A DNA stretch of 64,000 bases from Haloplasma contractile SSD-17B (GCF_000215935.2 NZ_AFNU02000002.1:62001-126000); one strand, 5' to 3'; positions 9,434-19,094 are shown, counted from the stretch's first letter. A program made the numbers and translations. The notes: generated from the letters alone by a model not told the origin.

Positions 9434-10828
9434 TTATTTTCTCTCAAGCCTAACCACACTCTCTACGTGATGGGTTTGTGGGAACATATCAAGTGGTTGT
9501 ATAGATACAATGTTATAGGAATGGCTTAATTCCTTTAAGTTTTTCGCTAATGTTGAAGGGTTACATGATACATAAATAATCTTCTTAATCGGTGTTTTTA
9601 GTAGTAAATCAATTAGTTTCTGATCTATTCCAGTTCGAGGTGGATCAGTTATTAAAACATCCGGTATATAACCATCTTCATTCACCCACTTAGGAACTAG
9701 TTTCTCTGCAGTTCCAGTTTCATAATAACAATTTTTAAGTCGATTTAGTTTCATATTTTCTTTTGCATCTTTTATAGCAGAGCTCGTGATATCCATTCCT
9801 CTTATTGAATCAACTTCACTGGCTATATATTGACCGATGGTACCTGCTCCGCAATAAGCATCAATCACCTTCTCAGTTCCCGAAAAGGCACCTGCTTTTT
9901 TTACCAAATCATATAGGACTGTTGTTTGCTCTGAGTTCAATTGGAAAAATGAACGTGGCGATAATTTATATGTTAAATCACCTATTTTAGCATAGATTGT
10001 CTTTTTACCTGCAACTTGAATAAATTGCTTCCCAAACAAATCATGCGACTTAAGATTACCATTAATATTTACATAAAATGATTTAACCTGTGGGAAACTC
10101 TTCATTAAATCCTTAGCTACCGTTTCAACTCCCTTTAAATCTTTTTTATAGAATACAAGACAAACCTGGGCCTCGTCAGTATAGAATGAGTGACGAACCA
10201 TAATATTACGAACTAAACCTGAATCATGTTTTTTAAAATAGCTTCTAATCCCTTCTCTTGTTAACAACTCTTTTAATTTTGTCATTATTTGATTGATTAA
10301 ATCGTGTTGTACCCAGCAATAATCGATATAGACGAGTTTATGAGATCCCGATTCATATAATCCAGTTACAATCTGATCTCCATTAAATGCAGTAGGCATC
10401 TGCGCTTTATTACGATAATAATACGGATCGCTCATACCTATTGTATCTTTTATGTCAATGTTAAGTTTTTTATAGTTCGGTATATATTTTTTAAGTGCCC
10501 CAACGACTAATTCTTTCTTCATTGCTAACTGTTCATCATAATCCAGATGCTGTAGTTGACATCCACCACATCGTCCAAAATACTTACATACAGGGCGTAT
10601 TCGCTTAGGTGAACGTTTATTTATATGAATAAGTTTCGCATATATATAGCGATCATGTTCATTAGTAAATGAAACTTCTACCGTTTCATTAGGTAGTGCC
10701 CCTTCTATAAATACGGGCTTTTGTTTGTAATAGCCAATTCCCTCGCCGTTTATTCCTAACTTCTTTACATTGAGCGTTATTGTTTCATTTGACCCTTTAG
10801 TCTTTATATCTTTTACCACTTTTTTCAT
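9434..10828 (-). CDS. 23S rRNA (uracil-C5)-methyltransferase RlmD/RlmCD type
   Basis: The order is that of the RlmD/TrmA family: an N-terminal TRAM domain (residues ~10-75), a four-cysteine iron-sulfur motif (CKYFGRCGGCQLQHLDY, around residue 82), then a SAM-binding methylase domain with DAYCGAGTIGQYIA, TDPPRTGID and the catalytic-cysteine motif YVSCNPSTLAKNL. In Bacillota one enzyme commonly modifies both U747 and U1939. The 464 residues match the family. AAGGAGTG precedes the ATG. It seems to be monocistronic. Confidence 0.92.
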   Translation of the reverse strand: MKKVVKDIKTKGSNETITLNVKKLGINGEGIGYYKQKPVFIEGALPNETVEVSFTNEHDRYIYAKLIHINKRSPKRIRPVCKYFGRCGGCQLQHLDYDEQLAMKKELVVGALKKYIPNYKKLNIDIKDTIGMSDPYYYRNKAQMPTAFNGDQIVTGLYESGSHKLVYIDYCWVQHDLINQIMTKLKELLTREGIRSYFKKHDSGLVRNIMVRHSFYTDEAQVCLVFYKKDLKGVETVAKDLMKSFPQVKSFYVNINGNLKSHDLFGKQFIQVAGKKTIYAKIGDLTYKLSPRSFFQLNSEQTTVLYDLVKKAGAFSGTEKVIDAYCGAGTIGQYIASEVDSIRGMDITSSAIKDAKENMKLNRLKNCYYETGTAEKLVPKWVNEDGYIPDVLITDPPRTGIDQKLIDLLLKTPIKKIIYVSCNPSTLAKNLKELSHSYNIVSIQPLDMFPQTHHVESVVRLERK

Positions 10829-10927
10829 TTTTTCACTCCTTAACTTACTATTTAATTATATCATATAAACTGTTTAATCAAATTATTTTTTAACTTTTAT
10901 TGGAATAATCCAATCGTTAAGAAATAA

Positions 10928-10950
10928 AAAGGAGTCCATAACGGACTCCT
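10928..10950 (-). terminator. Terminator downstream of pdaA
   Basis: AGGAGTCC/GGACTCCT has a five-base loop and is followed by five T on the minus strand. It closes the structured region 10951-11035. Confidence 0.75.
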
Positions 10951-11035
10951 AATCTATGTTAAGAATTTGCAGGTGCAAACTCTTGTATTCGGCCGGAGGG
11001 GCCCTCATGTTGCCCCTCCTAGTCCCTGGAAGTTA
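10951..11035 (-). ncRNA. Structured, GC-rich 3' region of pdaA; candidate small RNA
   Basis: Directly after the pdaA stop codon, two hairpins precede the terminator: GGAGGGGC/GCCCCTCC (10995-11019) and AAGAGTTTGC/GCAAATTCTT with an ACCT tetraloop (10961-10984). The base composition contrasts sharply with the AT-rich surroundings. It could be a stabilising 3' UTR or an independent sporulation RNA; I cannot assign it to a family. Confidence 0.4.
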
Positions 11036-11848
11036 TCACTCCACTAAGGGAACCTTTTGTGTTAGTAGGTTTTTGATTGGTACAAAATCGTAACCTTCTT
11101 CCCTCAAGTCACTTATAATGTGACTAAGGGCTTTCGCATTATCTTCAGATACAGTATGAAGCAATATAACCGCTCCAGGATGTATCCTATTCATAACACT
11201 GTTATAAGCGTATTGCCATCCATGTTGATTTTTGGTCTCCCAATCCTTAAAAGCTAGTGACCAAAAGATATTGTGGTACCCAAGGTCATCCGCAATTTTT
11301 AAGGACCGATCACTGAATCGACCTCTAGGGGGTCTCATGATTTTCATCATATCTTGATTGGTTAGCTTATAAAATTCATCTTCAACTCGTTTTAATTCCT
11401 TTTTATACTGCGTAATATCGATTGCTGTCATATCAGGATGAGTGAAGGTATGGTTGCCAACGGTATGGTGTTCATTAACCATACGTTTAATCAAGTTTGG
11501 GTTGTTTTTCATATATGTACCTGTTACAAAGAATGTTGCAGGTACATCATGTTGTTTTAGAACATCTAGTATGTCATCTGTAAATCCATTTTCATAACCT
11601 GCATCAAATGTTAAATAGATCTCTTTTCGATGACTGTTGCCAACATAATATGCATTATGCCGTTCTAAAATGTCCTTATAAATACCCACTTCAGGTTGCT
11701 TATGATTATCATTAGGTTTAAAACCCCAACCATAACCGGCATTAGCCTGAACTTCAGTGATATAATATGAAGTTGTTAAGAGGAAACCGATTGTACCTAT
11801 AACGATAAGCAATCGCTTGAATACACCGACTTTTTTAATCAAGAGCAT
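11036..11848 (-). CDS. pdaA: Polysaccharide deacetylase, PdaA type (muramic delta-lactam synthesis)
   Basis: A signal/anchor segment at residues 10-28 is followed by the PdaA-specific region WGFKPNDNHKQPEVG and a NodB domain: EIYLTFDAGYENG, ATFFVTGTYMK, the zinc histidines in GNHTFTHPD, RPPRGRFSD, and LLHTVSEDNAKAL. PdaA removes the acetyl group of N-acetylmuramic acid in spore cortex so the delta-lactam forms. The gene overlaps yihY by 10 bases. AAAGGAGTGA abuts the ATG, so a TTG two codons later (11842) with better spacing may be the true start. Confidence 0.85.
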   Translation of the reverse strand: MLLIKKVGVFKRLLIVIGTIGFLLTTSYYITEVQANAGYGWGFKPNDNHKQPEVGIYKDILERHNAYYVGNSHRKEIYLTFDAGYENGFTDDILDVLKQHDVPATFFVTGTYMKNNPNLIKRMVNEHHTVGNHTFTHPDMTAIDITQYKKELKRVEDEFYKLTNQDMMKIMRPPRGRFSDRSLKIADDLGYHNIFWSLAFKDWETKNQHGWQYAYNSVMNRIHPGAVILLHTVSEDNAKALSHIISDLREEGYDFVPIKNLLTQKVPLVE

Positions 11849-12759
11849 TCACTCCTTTCGATGTATCCATTAGTATTATGTGCACTATATTCAGGGTCAT
11901 TCATGGAAAGATTTTCCCTCACATGATTCATAATCATACCGATTACGGCAATCTGACTAATCATAAATAACCATGTTAAAAATATGATAACCGTGGTAAA
12001 TGTACCATAATAATTTTGATAGTTTGCATAACCATCTACATACACTTTAAATAAATAAGAGGCAATTAACCAACCCAGAGTCGTAAAAATTGCTCCTGGG
12101 TAAATTTCTTTAAAAGATTGTTTTTTATTTGGCATCGATTTCATTACGATAAGAACAATAATAATCACCCCAATTATTGATAATACTAAGGTTAATAAGT
12201 CAAATAATATATGATATTCAGATATATTAAATAAATCCACTAATACATAGGTGAACAAATAGTCACCAAATATGTAGAGACTTAGCACACCTAATAAAAC
12301 GACTGTTATGACGATCGTGTTTATAAGTGCTAATAGACGATCTTTAATCGGGTTAATCTTACATTCTATATGGTAGATGATTGCATATGAATTATAAATC
12401 GCGTAATATCCTCGCGACGCTAGATAATAAAGAAATATATTGAAAAAGGTAAAAAGTCTTCCATCTTGACCCTTCGACCCTACGATAATTGTTTTAATAA
12501 CTGTTTGTACATATTCTGGCATATAAGTTTCTACTTGTGCCATTAATTCCTCTATGTTAAACATAAAAAGAGAAATAATCTGAACAACAATCGAAACGGT
12601 TGGCACGAATGCAAACAGTAAAAAATAGGCGATGTATGATGGCAACATACCGATTTCAATTTGAGTAAGTTCTTTGTATGTACCTCTTAAGAGTTTATAC
12701 CAATACTGATCATTAAAAGGCCTAAGCTTTTCTTTTAAAAATTTTATTATTCTTTTCAT
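11839..12759 (-). CDS. YihY/BrkB family inner membrane protein
   Basis: Six hydrophobic segments are spread over 306 residues. The typical motifs are present: a start ahead of the first helix at IEIGMLPSYIAYFLLFAFVP, the central SRGYYAIYNSYAIIY, the region PNKKQSFKEIYPGAIFTTLGW, and YGTFTTVIIFLTWLFMISQIAVIG. The family was once called ribonuclease BN but is now regarded as a membrane protein of unknown function. It overlaps and probably translationally couples with pdaA. GGAGAAGGTGAACGA precedes the ATG. Confidence 0.85.
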   Translation of the reverse strand: MKRIIKFLKEKLRPFNDQYWYKLLRGTYKELTQIEIGMLPSYIAYFLLFAFVPTVSIVVQIISLFMFNIEELMAQVETYMPEYVQTVIKTIIVGSKGQDGRLFTFFNIFLYYLASRGYYAIYNSYAIIYHIECKINPIKDRLLALINTIVITVVLLGVLSLYIFGDYLFTYVLVDLFNISEYHILFDLLTLVLSIIGVIIIVLIVMKSMPNKKQSFKEIYPGAIFTTLGWLIASYLFKVYVDGYANYQNYYGTFTTVIIFLTWLFMISQIAVIGMIMNHVRENLSMNDPEYSAHNTNGYIERSECS

Positions 12760-12884
12760 TCGTTCACCTTCTCCTATTACTATTTTTTAACTACTACCGT
12801 ATATTTATGACTAGATAATATTTCAAATTATAAATATTATGATTTAGACTAAAAATAGTAGTAGAAAGATAAGGAGGCGATAAA

Positions 12885-13151
12885 ATGGACTTAGAAGGTA
12901 TGAAGAATATAGAGAACTGGGAAAAATGGCAACAAAACCTTCATACAGCTATTAACCTCGGAGAACGAATTGGGTTAAACGATGAAACAATTGGTAAAGT
13001 TGCAAAGCGGGTTGGAGATTTTTTAACAAATAGAGTCGATCCTGAAAACCCACAACAACGTCTTTTGAAAGATCTTTGGGAAGTAGCTGACGATGATGAA
13101 CGAAAAATCTTAACCAAAGTTTTGGTGAAACATTTAAAAGCAGATTTTTAA
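12885..13151 (+). CDS. DUF3243 (YmfJ-like) protein
   Basis: A small helical cytoplasmic protein of 88 residues. The pattern NWEKWQQNLHTAINLGERIGL..., then VGDFLTNRVDPENPQQRLLKDLWEVADDDE, matches Bacillus YmfJ/DUF3243. The function is unknown. AAGGAGGCGATAAAATG gives an optimal start, and a long perfect terminator follows. It is monocistronic and divergent from yihY. Confidence 0.75.
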   Translation: MDLEGMKNIENWEKWQQNLHTAINLGERIGLNDETIGKVAKRVGDFLTNRVDPENPQQRLLKDLWEVADDDERKILTKVLVKHLKADF

Positions 13152-13156
13152 TTAGC

Positions 13157-13201
13157 TAAGACCTATATCATAATTTGATTATGATATAGGTCTTATTTTT
13201 T
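13157..13201 (+). terminator. Terminator of the DUF3243 gene
   Basis: An approximately 17-bp perfect stem, beginning TAAGACCTATATCATAAT, has a short loop and a T run. Confidence 0.9.
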
Positions 13202-13393
13202 TATTGTTATTTAATTACACCAAGTAACATATAGGTCCCTAGTATTTTTTTCATCAGTATATTAAAAAGCATGTGATCATTACAACGCCAGTTTCTTTTG
13301 CATATATCACCACGATCTTACTACTAGACATGATTCCGGTGAACTCTAACTTCGTATATTATAATATCAATCATTAAAATACCTAGCCTAAAT

Positions 13394-13421
13394 AAAAAAG
13401 GCCAACCTGTGACCTTTTTAC
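13394..13421 (-). terminator. Terminator of the Gate-domain membrane gene
   Basis: On the minus strand, AAAAAGGTCA and TGGCCTTTTT pair (one G-U) with a five-base loop and a T tail. Confidence 0.7.
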
Positions 13422-13442
13422 GTTTATATTTATAAAATAGCC

Positions 13443-14684
13443 TTATCCAATCTGCATAACGAACTCAAATATAAAGTGCGCACTAATTCCAGCCATTATT
13501 CCACCGATCGTATGACTTAAAATTGCTTTACCTGTTAATTCGCGTGAATTTAACCCATCCATCATTGCTACATGCGTACTTAAGTAGCCACTAAAACACA
13601 TACCCATTGCTGTAAACACAGCAATATCATTCGCCCCTATTAAATTTTCACTTAATAGTTTTGGGATAAGTGCAAGTGCTGCTCCTACAGAACCTAGTGC
13701 TGTGATCGGAAACGCGATTGCCTGTGGAGATTTAAAACCAAATAACGGTTGTAAGATGAATTCTATCTTCTCCGCTACATATGGTAACAGACCGACTCCT
13801 TCAAATGCTGCTCCTGTATACTCAAAATAACCTGGTCTAATCTCAGTAGGACCATTCGTTAATATTAAAACCAAAGTCGAAATAATTACAACCCCCGGAA
13901 TAATAGCAATTCCTAATTCTACACCCGACTTCCCTCCCTCTAAGATCGAGTCTAGTGCGCGTTCTATGAACGAGCCTTCGCGAATCTCGCGGTGTTTTAA
14001 CACATTATATTCGACATTACCAGTTGACTCCATACCCTCTTTGGTTCCATATTTTCTTTTAGTGAAGAATAGCATTAACCGAACGCTAATAATACTTCCG
14101 ATAATAGCACCAACATTTCCAATTAAAGCAGCAGCAATAAAGTTATTCCCTTCATTACTTAGAGTGGACTTTGCAATCATATATGTTGTTACAACTAGCC
14201 CCATTCCAAAGGCAGTTCCTAGGTTTGTAAGTGCAGGTAGCTGGTACCTTTTAAAGTACCTCCTAAATCCTTTATCCTTAGCTAATGAAATAACAGCGGG
14301 GTTATCGGACAGGTAAGTCGTTAAAATACCGATAGCAGAAGCTCCTGGCATATTATATAGTGGCTTCATTACGATTGAAAGACCTTTATTAATCAACGAT
14401 ACAACACCAAACTCAGATAGTAAAGCAGAGAATGCTCCTGTTAAGACAGCTATTCCCATTATAAAGAATACAGTATTAAGTAATAAATGATGAGCAGTTT
14501 GCATCATCGTATTAAACATATTGACTGATCCATTAATTATGGAGGTATAATCCAAAATGTGTTTCGCTTCCCCCATCTCATATGACAAATACATAAAGAA
14601 TAAAAAAATGATGACTAATGTTAGGTACCCTTCAACACTAACAACTCGTTTTAACCTGATATCATTTATTCTACTTCTTTCCAT
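13443..14684 (-). CDS. Nucleoside-recognition (Gate) domain membrane protein, YjiH/CD0519-like
   Basis: A 413-residue membrane protein with about ten hydrophobic segments and two Gate-domain halves; features include NTVFFIMGIAVLTGAFSAL, the internal TTYLSDNPAVISLAKDKGFRRY and the C-terminal MGMCFSGYLSTHVAMMDGLNS. The substrate is unknown. Members occur widely in Clostridia and related groups, and some Gate proteins act in nucleoside or metal transport or in sporulation (SpoIIM/SpoVM-like). An ATG two codons upstream (14690) lies only two bases after AGGGAG; the ATG at 14684 has eight-base spacing and is preferred. Confidence 0.72.
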   Translation of the reverse strand: MERSRINDIRLKRVVSVEGYLTLVIIFLFFMYLSYEMGEAKHILDYTSIINGSVNMFNTMMQTAHHLLLNTVFFIMGIAVLTGAFSALLSEFGVVSLINKGLSIVMKPLYNMPGASAIGILTTYLSDNPAVISLAKDKGFRRYFKRYQLPALTNLGTAFGMGLVVTTYMIAKSTLSNEGNNFIAAALIGNVGAIIGSIISVRLMLFFTKRKYGTKEGMESTGNVEYNVLKHREIREGSFIERALDSILEGGKSGVELGIAIIPGVVIISTLVLILTNGPTEIRPGYFEYTGAAFEGVGLLPYVAEKIEFILQPLFGFKSPQAIAFPITALGSVGAALALIPKLLSENLIGANDIAVFTAMGMCFSGYLSTHVAMMDGLNSRELTGKAILSHTIGGIMAGISAHFIFEFVMQIG

Positions 14685-14956
14685 GCTCATTACTCCCTCA
14701 ATATTAATTATGACACCTCCATTATTATTTAATTTTAGGTAAAAGTCAATACGTTTATTAATATTTCCATATTAAAGTTATATCTACGTGTAAGCGCAAT
14801 CATCTTTACCTAAATAAGAGCCTTTTTTATACCATATTTTATCAATTATTGTTCACACAACAAAGAGTTATTCATATTATATTAATAGTATCAATTATAG
14901 GCTTTTACCCTAACTTAAGCGACCCTCTAATTAGGAATCATTGAAAGGAGTTCTGT

Positions 14957-15160
14957 ATGAAACAATTACTCATTAATTATCTACTTTGTTTATCTGTAGT
15001 TATTATTTCGGTATTTATTAGGTTTGAGTCCTCTTCACTTACAACTAAACTCATATCCTATACCTCAATAGGGCTTGCAGTTTTATCTCTTGTAGTGATT
15101 ACTTATAACTACATAACGATAAGACCTAAATCAATTAAGAGAAGGCAGAAAAAATACTAA
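14957..15160 (+). CDS. Small membrane protein, 67 residues
   Basis: Two predicted membrane helices (residues ~5-22 and 31-52) are followed by a strongly basic tail (RPKSIKRRQKKY). AAAGGAG lies six bases before the ATG and a strong hairpin follows, so the gene is likely real. I do not recognise the family. It sits alone, convergent with truA. Confidence 0.55.
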   Translation: MKQLLINYLLCLSVVIISVFIRFESSSLTTKLISYTSIGLAVLSLVVITYNYITIRPKSIKRRQKKY

Positions 15161-15178
15161 TCATTCATTATAAGACAA

Positions 15179-15220
15179 ACAAAAAGAAATCCTATCACTT
15201 TGGAAAGGATTTCTTTTTAT
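15179..15220. terminator. Bidirectional terminator between the small membrane gene and truA
   Basis: AAAAAGAAATCCT/AGGATTTCTTTTT has a 12-base loop and T runs in both directions. Confidence 0.85.
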
Positions 15221-15232
15221 TTAAATAAACGT

Positions 15233-15994
15233 TTACTTTTTTTCTTCAAAGTGGTTTTTGTATAGGACTAGTCCCTCTGCAGGTGCGGTAAATCCAGCCT
15301 GCTCACGAGATTCAGTTTCAAAAATATGTTTGATTGTATCCTTATTTCGGTCACCGAGCCCTATTTCAATTAATGTTCCTACAATTATTCGGACCATATT
15401 GTAAAGAAAACCATCTGCCGTTAAATAAATGAGAATTTGATCCCCTTCTTGTTCAATTTTAATGTTTTCAATCGTCCTAACCGTGTTCTTTTTTACTTTT
15501 CGCTTACTAAACCCTTGAAATTCTTTTTTTCCAATAAACAATGGTATAGCTTCATTCATTTTATCTAAGTTAAGTTCCTTTCCCAAGTTAAACACATAGT
15601 GTCGCTCAAACAAAGGTGGAATAATAGGATTAGTGTGAATTCTATATAGGTAAGTCTTTTTGTCACTCCAAAATCGGCTATGAAATCGCTCTTGGACATC
15701 TTCAACAGTAACAATGATTATATCCTCGGGTAAATATCTATTTAGATCACGGTGCAAACAATCTAATTCAATATCCGTATCAACATGAAAATTTGCGACC
15801 TGATCAAGCGCATGTGCACCTGCATCAGTTCGTGATGAACCGATGATCGATATATCGGTATCAAAATACTTAGATAAACACTGTTCAATTTTTCCTTGTA
15901 TCGTATTATCTGTATTTTTCAATCGTTGCCAACCTCTATATTTACTTCCATCATAGGCAATAGTTAGTTTGATATTTCGTTTCAATTCAATCAT
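15233..15994 (-). CDS. truA: tRNA pseudouridine(38-40) synthase TruA
   Basis: The catalytic aspartate lies in GSSRTDAGAHALDQVANF; YDGSKYRGWQR and the C-terminal FLYNMVRIIVGTLIEIG are TruA hallmarks. It modifies uridines 38-40 in the anticodon arm. The 253 residues match the family. AAAGGA touches the ATG, so a TTG three codons in (15985) may be the real start. It is the last gene of a likely yitT-traX-truA operon (gaps of 13 and 37 bases). Confidence 0.93.
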   Translation of the reverse strand: MIELKRNIKLTIAYDGSKYRGWQRLKNTDNTIQGKIEQCLSKYFDTDISIIGSSRTDAGAHALDQVANFHVDTDIELDCLHRDLNRYLPEDIIIVTVEDVQERFHSRFWSDKKTYLYRIHTNPIIPPLFERHYVFNLGKELNLDKMNEAIPLFIGKKEFQGFSKRKVKKNTVRTIENIKIEQEGDQILIYLTADGFLYNMVRIIVGTLIEIGLGDRNKDTIKHIFETESREQAGFTAPAEGLVLYKNHFEEKK

Positions 15995-16031
15995 TCCTTT
16001 ATTTAGTAGTAAGTGGCCCTATCCTATATAT

Positions 16032-16784
16032 CTAAGCTGTGAGTGCGTATTTTAAAAAAGATAAAATCAATAGGTGCCCTGGATAAAATATGTAAAAAAG
16101 ATACTTTAGATTTCGACCCTTTTTGTGATTATATAGTAAGATTAACACGAGTGATAATGATGCTACTATTTGAATCGCATGAATATTAAATTGACTTAAT
16201 ACTAGATTTACAAATAGAAATGCAACTGACTTTGCTAGTAAGTGTTCCCTAAATAAGTAAAAGATAAAGATTAGGAGAACTCCTATGCTAAAATAATCCG
16301 TCTTAATGAAATCTGCTAGCAAAAGAATTATAACGATTGAAAGCATTCCTATCAAGATTTTTACGATGTTAATGGTAGGATTTAGTTTATTTCCCTCACT
16401 AGTCATTTTTTGTCCATATTGCTTTAACTCTGTTAGTATAAACTGATCGTATACATAAATAGTAGCTAATCCAAATGACAACGTAAAGAATATATTTTGA
16501 CTGCTAAAATCTATTAACTCACCTTTAAAGGCAAGGTCAAATGGAATTTCTGACACCAATGCAAACAAAAATAATCTGAATAAGTACCTAAGTTTATTAC
16601 TTGTATGAACATATCCTTCTGCTATTAAAAATGCAAATATAGGAAAAGCAAGGCGTCCAAATCCTCGCATTATTATATATATAGGGTCTGATTGCTCGAT
16701 TAATACAACTGCCATATGATCGATTAACATAGAAAGAATAGCTAATAGTTTAAGTTTAGTACTTGTCACACTGTTCCACTCCAT
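16032..16784 (-). CDS. TraX family membrane protein
   Basis: Seven or eight hydrophobic segments are present. The N-terminus KLLAILSMLIDHMAVVL with the conserved His, then MRGFGRLAFPIFAFLIAEGYVHT and SEIPFDLAF, is diagnostic of TraX (related to membrane acyltransferases that acetylate F-pilin). In non-conjugative Bacillota the substrate is unknown. GAAGGA abuts the ATG, and an in-frame GTG at residue 6 has better spacing. The gene follows yitT by 13 bases and precedes truA. Confidence 0.83.
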   Translation of the reverse strand: MEWNSVTSTKLKLLAILSMLIDHMAVVLIEQSDPIYIIMRGFGRLAFPIFAFLIAEGYVHTSNKLRYLFRLFLFALVSEIPFDLAFKGELIDFSSQNIFFTLSFGLATIYVYDQFILTELKQYGQKMTSEGNKLNPTINIVKILIGMLSIVIILLLADFIKTDYFSIGVLLIFIFYLFREHLLAKSVAFLFVNLVLSQFNIHAIQIVASLSLVLILLYNHKKGRNLKYLFYIFYPGHLLILSFLKYALTA

Positions 16785-16797
16785 TCCTTCATTATGA

Positions 16798-17643
16798 TCA
16801 ATTCTTTGCTAAGCCACCTAGTACTTCATGCACTTGAGAAATTGTTACAAATGCTTGTTCATCAATATTGTTAACGATTTGTTTCAATTTACTGATTTCT
16901 AATCGGGTAATAACTGCATAAAGAACACTTTTTTCTTCATGTGAGTATGCGCCAACACCATTTAATATCGTAATCCCTCTTCCGAGCTGATTCATTAATT
17001 GAGAGGTGATGTCTTCCTCTTTTGTAGTAACGATTATAACTGCCCTTGTCTCATTCAACCCTTCTATTGTGATATCAATTACCTTAAATGCTATAAAATA
17101 GGTTATAATTGAGTACATTGCCTCTTCCCATCCGTATACAAATACAGCGCTCGATAAGATAAAGATATTAAAAAACATAACGATTTCCCCGAGAGAAAAG
17201 CCACTCTTTCGATCCATAATGATTGCTACAATTTCGGTACCATCAAGTGATCCACCGTATCGTATGATCAGTCCAACACCAATTCCTAACACGATTCCAC
17301 CAAATATTGCTGCAAGTAGCATTTCATTTGTAATTAATGGCACATCGTCTAGAATATAAGACCACACAGACAATGCGACAATGGAATATAACGTATAAAA
17401 TGCAAATGTTTTCCCAATTAATTTATACCCTATTAGTAAAAACGGTAGATTCAGAATAATGATGTAAAAACCGAGTTTGAATTTTGTGATGGAACTTAAC
17501 ATAATTGAAATACCAACAACTCCACCATCTATTATATTGTTAGGCACTAAGAACATGTTTAATCCAATAGTTGCTAAAAATGCACCAACTGTTATAAAAA
17601 ACACTGCAATTAGATGTTTAAGAACCTTTTGGAACTTTATCAC
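16798..17643 (-). CDS. YitT family membrane protein (DUF161/DUF2179)
   Basis: Five to six membrane segments occupy residues 10-180 (FLVPNNIIDGGVVGISIMLS and RYGGSLDGTEIVAIIMDRKSGFSLGEIV are family motifs), followed by a soluble DUF2179 domain ending FVTISQVHEVLGG. The function is unknown. It starts with GTG at 17643, eight bases after GGGAGG. First gene of the yitT-traX-truA unit. Confidence 0.87.
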   Translation of the reverse strand: MIKFQKVLKHLIAVFFITVGAFLATIGLNMFLVPNNIIDGGVVGISIMLSSITKFKLGFYIIILNLPFLLIGYKLIGKTFAFYTLYSIVALSVWSYILDDVPLITNEMLLAAIFGGIVLGIGVGLIIRYGGSLDGTEIVAIIMDRKSGFSLGEIVMFFNIFILSSAVFVYGWEEAMYSIITYFIAFKVIDITIEGLNETRAVIIVTTKEEDITSQLMNQLGRGITILNGVGAYSHEEKSVLYAVITRLEISKLKQIVNNIDEQAFVTISQVHEVLGGLAKN

Positions 17644-17782
17644 TTATCTTACCTCCCTTACTGTATAGAGATTTATTACTAATAATATTATACTACATTT
17701 TCAAATTATTACCATAATATAACCTGTGTACTGTTATTTATGTAATTAATCTCCCTATTAATAGATAATAGTAATAAACTAT

Positions 17783-17810
17783 TAAAAAAGCACATCTTTT
17801 AAGATGTGCT
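17783..17810 (-). terminator. Terminator of the MFS gene
   Basis: AGCACATCTT/AAGATGTGCT ends with six T on the minus strand, just past the MFS stop. Confidence 0.8.
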
Positions 17811-17814
17811 ACGA

Positions 17815-19068
17815 TTAATTCAAGTTTGCTTTCATTTGTTTTTTCTTTTTACGATTTAAGTGAATTGCAAATATTAGCGAGGTGAACACAAATCCGAGTA
17901 TAATTATAAATACAAGTGAATATGAGTACCACTCGACTAGATAGCCTCCTACTAGTGTTGTTAACCAGTTCATAAAGCCTAAGGCAATTGCTGAGTTCAA
18001 CATAATTCCTGTACTTACTTCCTCTTCCTTTACAATTGATGCAATATAATTAATAATAAGCGGAATAAATAATCCTTGATAGAATCCTCTTAATATTGCA
18101 ATAATAATTAAAATATTTAACTCTTCGGGCTGATCTACAAACATTAGAATTATTATTGTTGGAATTTGTGTTATGATTGCAAATAAAAGTAAAGTGAAAT
18201 CTTTAAATTTATCTTTAAGTAAAATTAGTATAAACATCGTTACTATTTCTGTCGAAACCATTAATGTATTCATAAATCCAATAAATTGTTCTGTTGCGTC
18301 TAAATCTTCTAACTTCATTCCATAAAAAAACGGAACAGCATTTAAGACTCCTACACTAATTGATGCAAATATTAAAAATGTGATAAATACCTTGTTTTTA
18401 AAGATATCTGCTATATGACCATATTTAGATATTGTTTTTTCTTTCCTTTTCTTACGTCTAACCTTTTTAACCTTTAAAAACAAAAGTATAGCAATTAAAT
18501 AGGAAACCCCTGAAAGATACATGATTGAACTATACCCATATTTGTCTACCGCAATTCCTGATACAAAAGTAGCTGTTGCCCAACCTATGGATCCAAATAT
18601 ACGAATACTTCCAAATTTATAATTATATCTTTTAGAGAATAGTACAGACAATCCATCCTGTATAGGCGAAATCGCAAAATTAAATACACCAAATACAATT
18701 GTAAATATAACCATTAAGTAAAACTGATCATTAGTAAATACAAATACTTCCGTAATTCCCAACATGATTAATGCAGAAACGATTATTTTAGTACTCGCAT
18801 TATATCGATCATTAATTATTCCCCATATAGGTTGAGAGATAATGAGAACAAGCGGTAATATAGATTGAATAAGTCCAGTTTGTCCTTCTGAAAATCCTAA
18901 CTCTCTTCTTAGGTAAATAACATATAAAGGTAAGAAAGACCCTACTCCAAAGAAGTAAAAGAAATAATATATGTTATACATCCATTTACTCTTTAATACT
19001 AATTGTTTATGTAATTTTGTACTTGCTTTCATGTAATTCGTTAACATTTCAACCACGCTCATTTCCAT
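17815..19068 (-). CDS. Major facilitator superfamily transporter
   Basis: Twelve membrane segments fit into 417 residues. The first half has FGVGSFLPLYVIYLRRELGFSEGQTGLIQ and QPIWGIINDRYNASTK, an MFS-1-like (LacY/NupG-related) pattern; a basic loop (KKVRRKKRKEKTISKYG) separates the halves. The substrate is unknown; the LacI-type palindrome and a cre-like site upstream suggest a sugar or sugar derivative. No strong ribosome site precedes the annotated ATG; in-frame ATGs at residues 3, 8 and 13 are alternatives. Confidence 0.8.
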   Translation of the reverse strand: MEMSVVEMLTNYMKASTKLHKQLVLKSKWMYNIYYFFYFFGVGSFLPLYVIYLRRELGFSEGQTGLIQSILPLVLIISQPIWGIINDRYNASTKIIVSALIMLGITEVFVFTNDQFYLMVIFTIVFGVFNFAISPIQDGLSVLFSKRYNYKFGSIRIFGSIGWATATFVSGIAVDKYGYSSIMYLSGVSYLIAILLFLKVKKVRRKKRKEKTISKYGHIADIFKNKVFITFLIFASISVGVLNAVPFFYGMKLEDLDATEQFIGFMNTLMVSTEIVTMFILILLKDKFKDFTLLLFAIITQIPTIIILMFVDQPEELNILIIIAILRGFYQGLFIPLIINYIASIVKEEEVSTGIMLNSAIALGFMNWLTTLVGGYLVEWYSYSLVFIIILGFVFTSLIFAIHLNRKKKKQMKANLN

Positions 19069-19094
19069 CTATAAAGTAAATTATTATTATTTTT

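Noticed and set aside
9434-10828. Antisense frame at 9805-9990 as a small gene
   Set aside because: It overlaps the conserved methylase domain and has no start signal.
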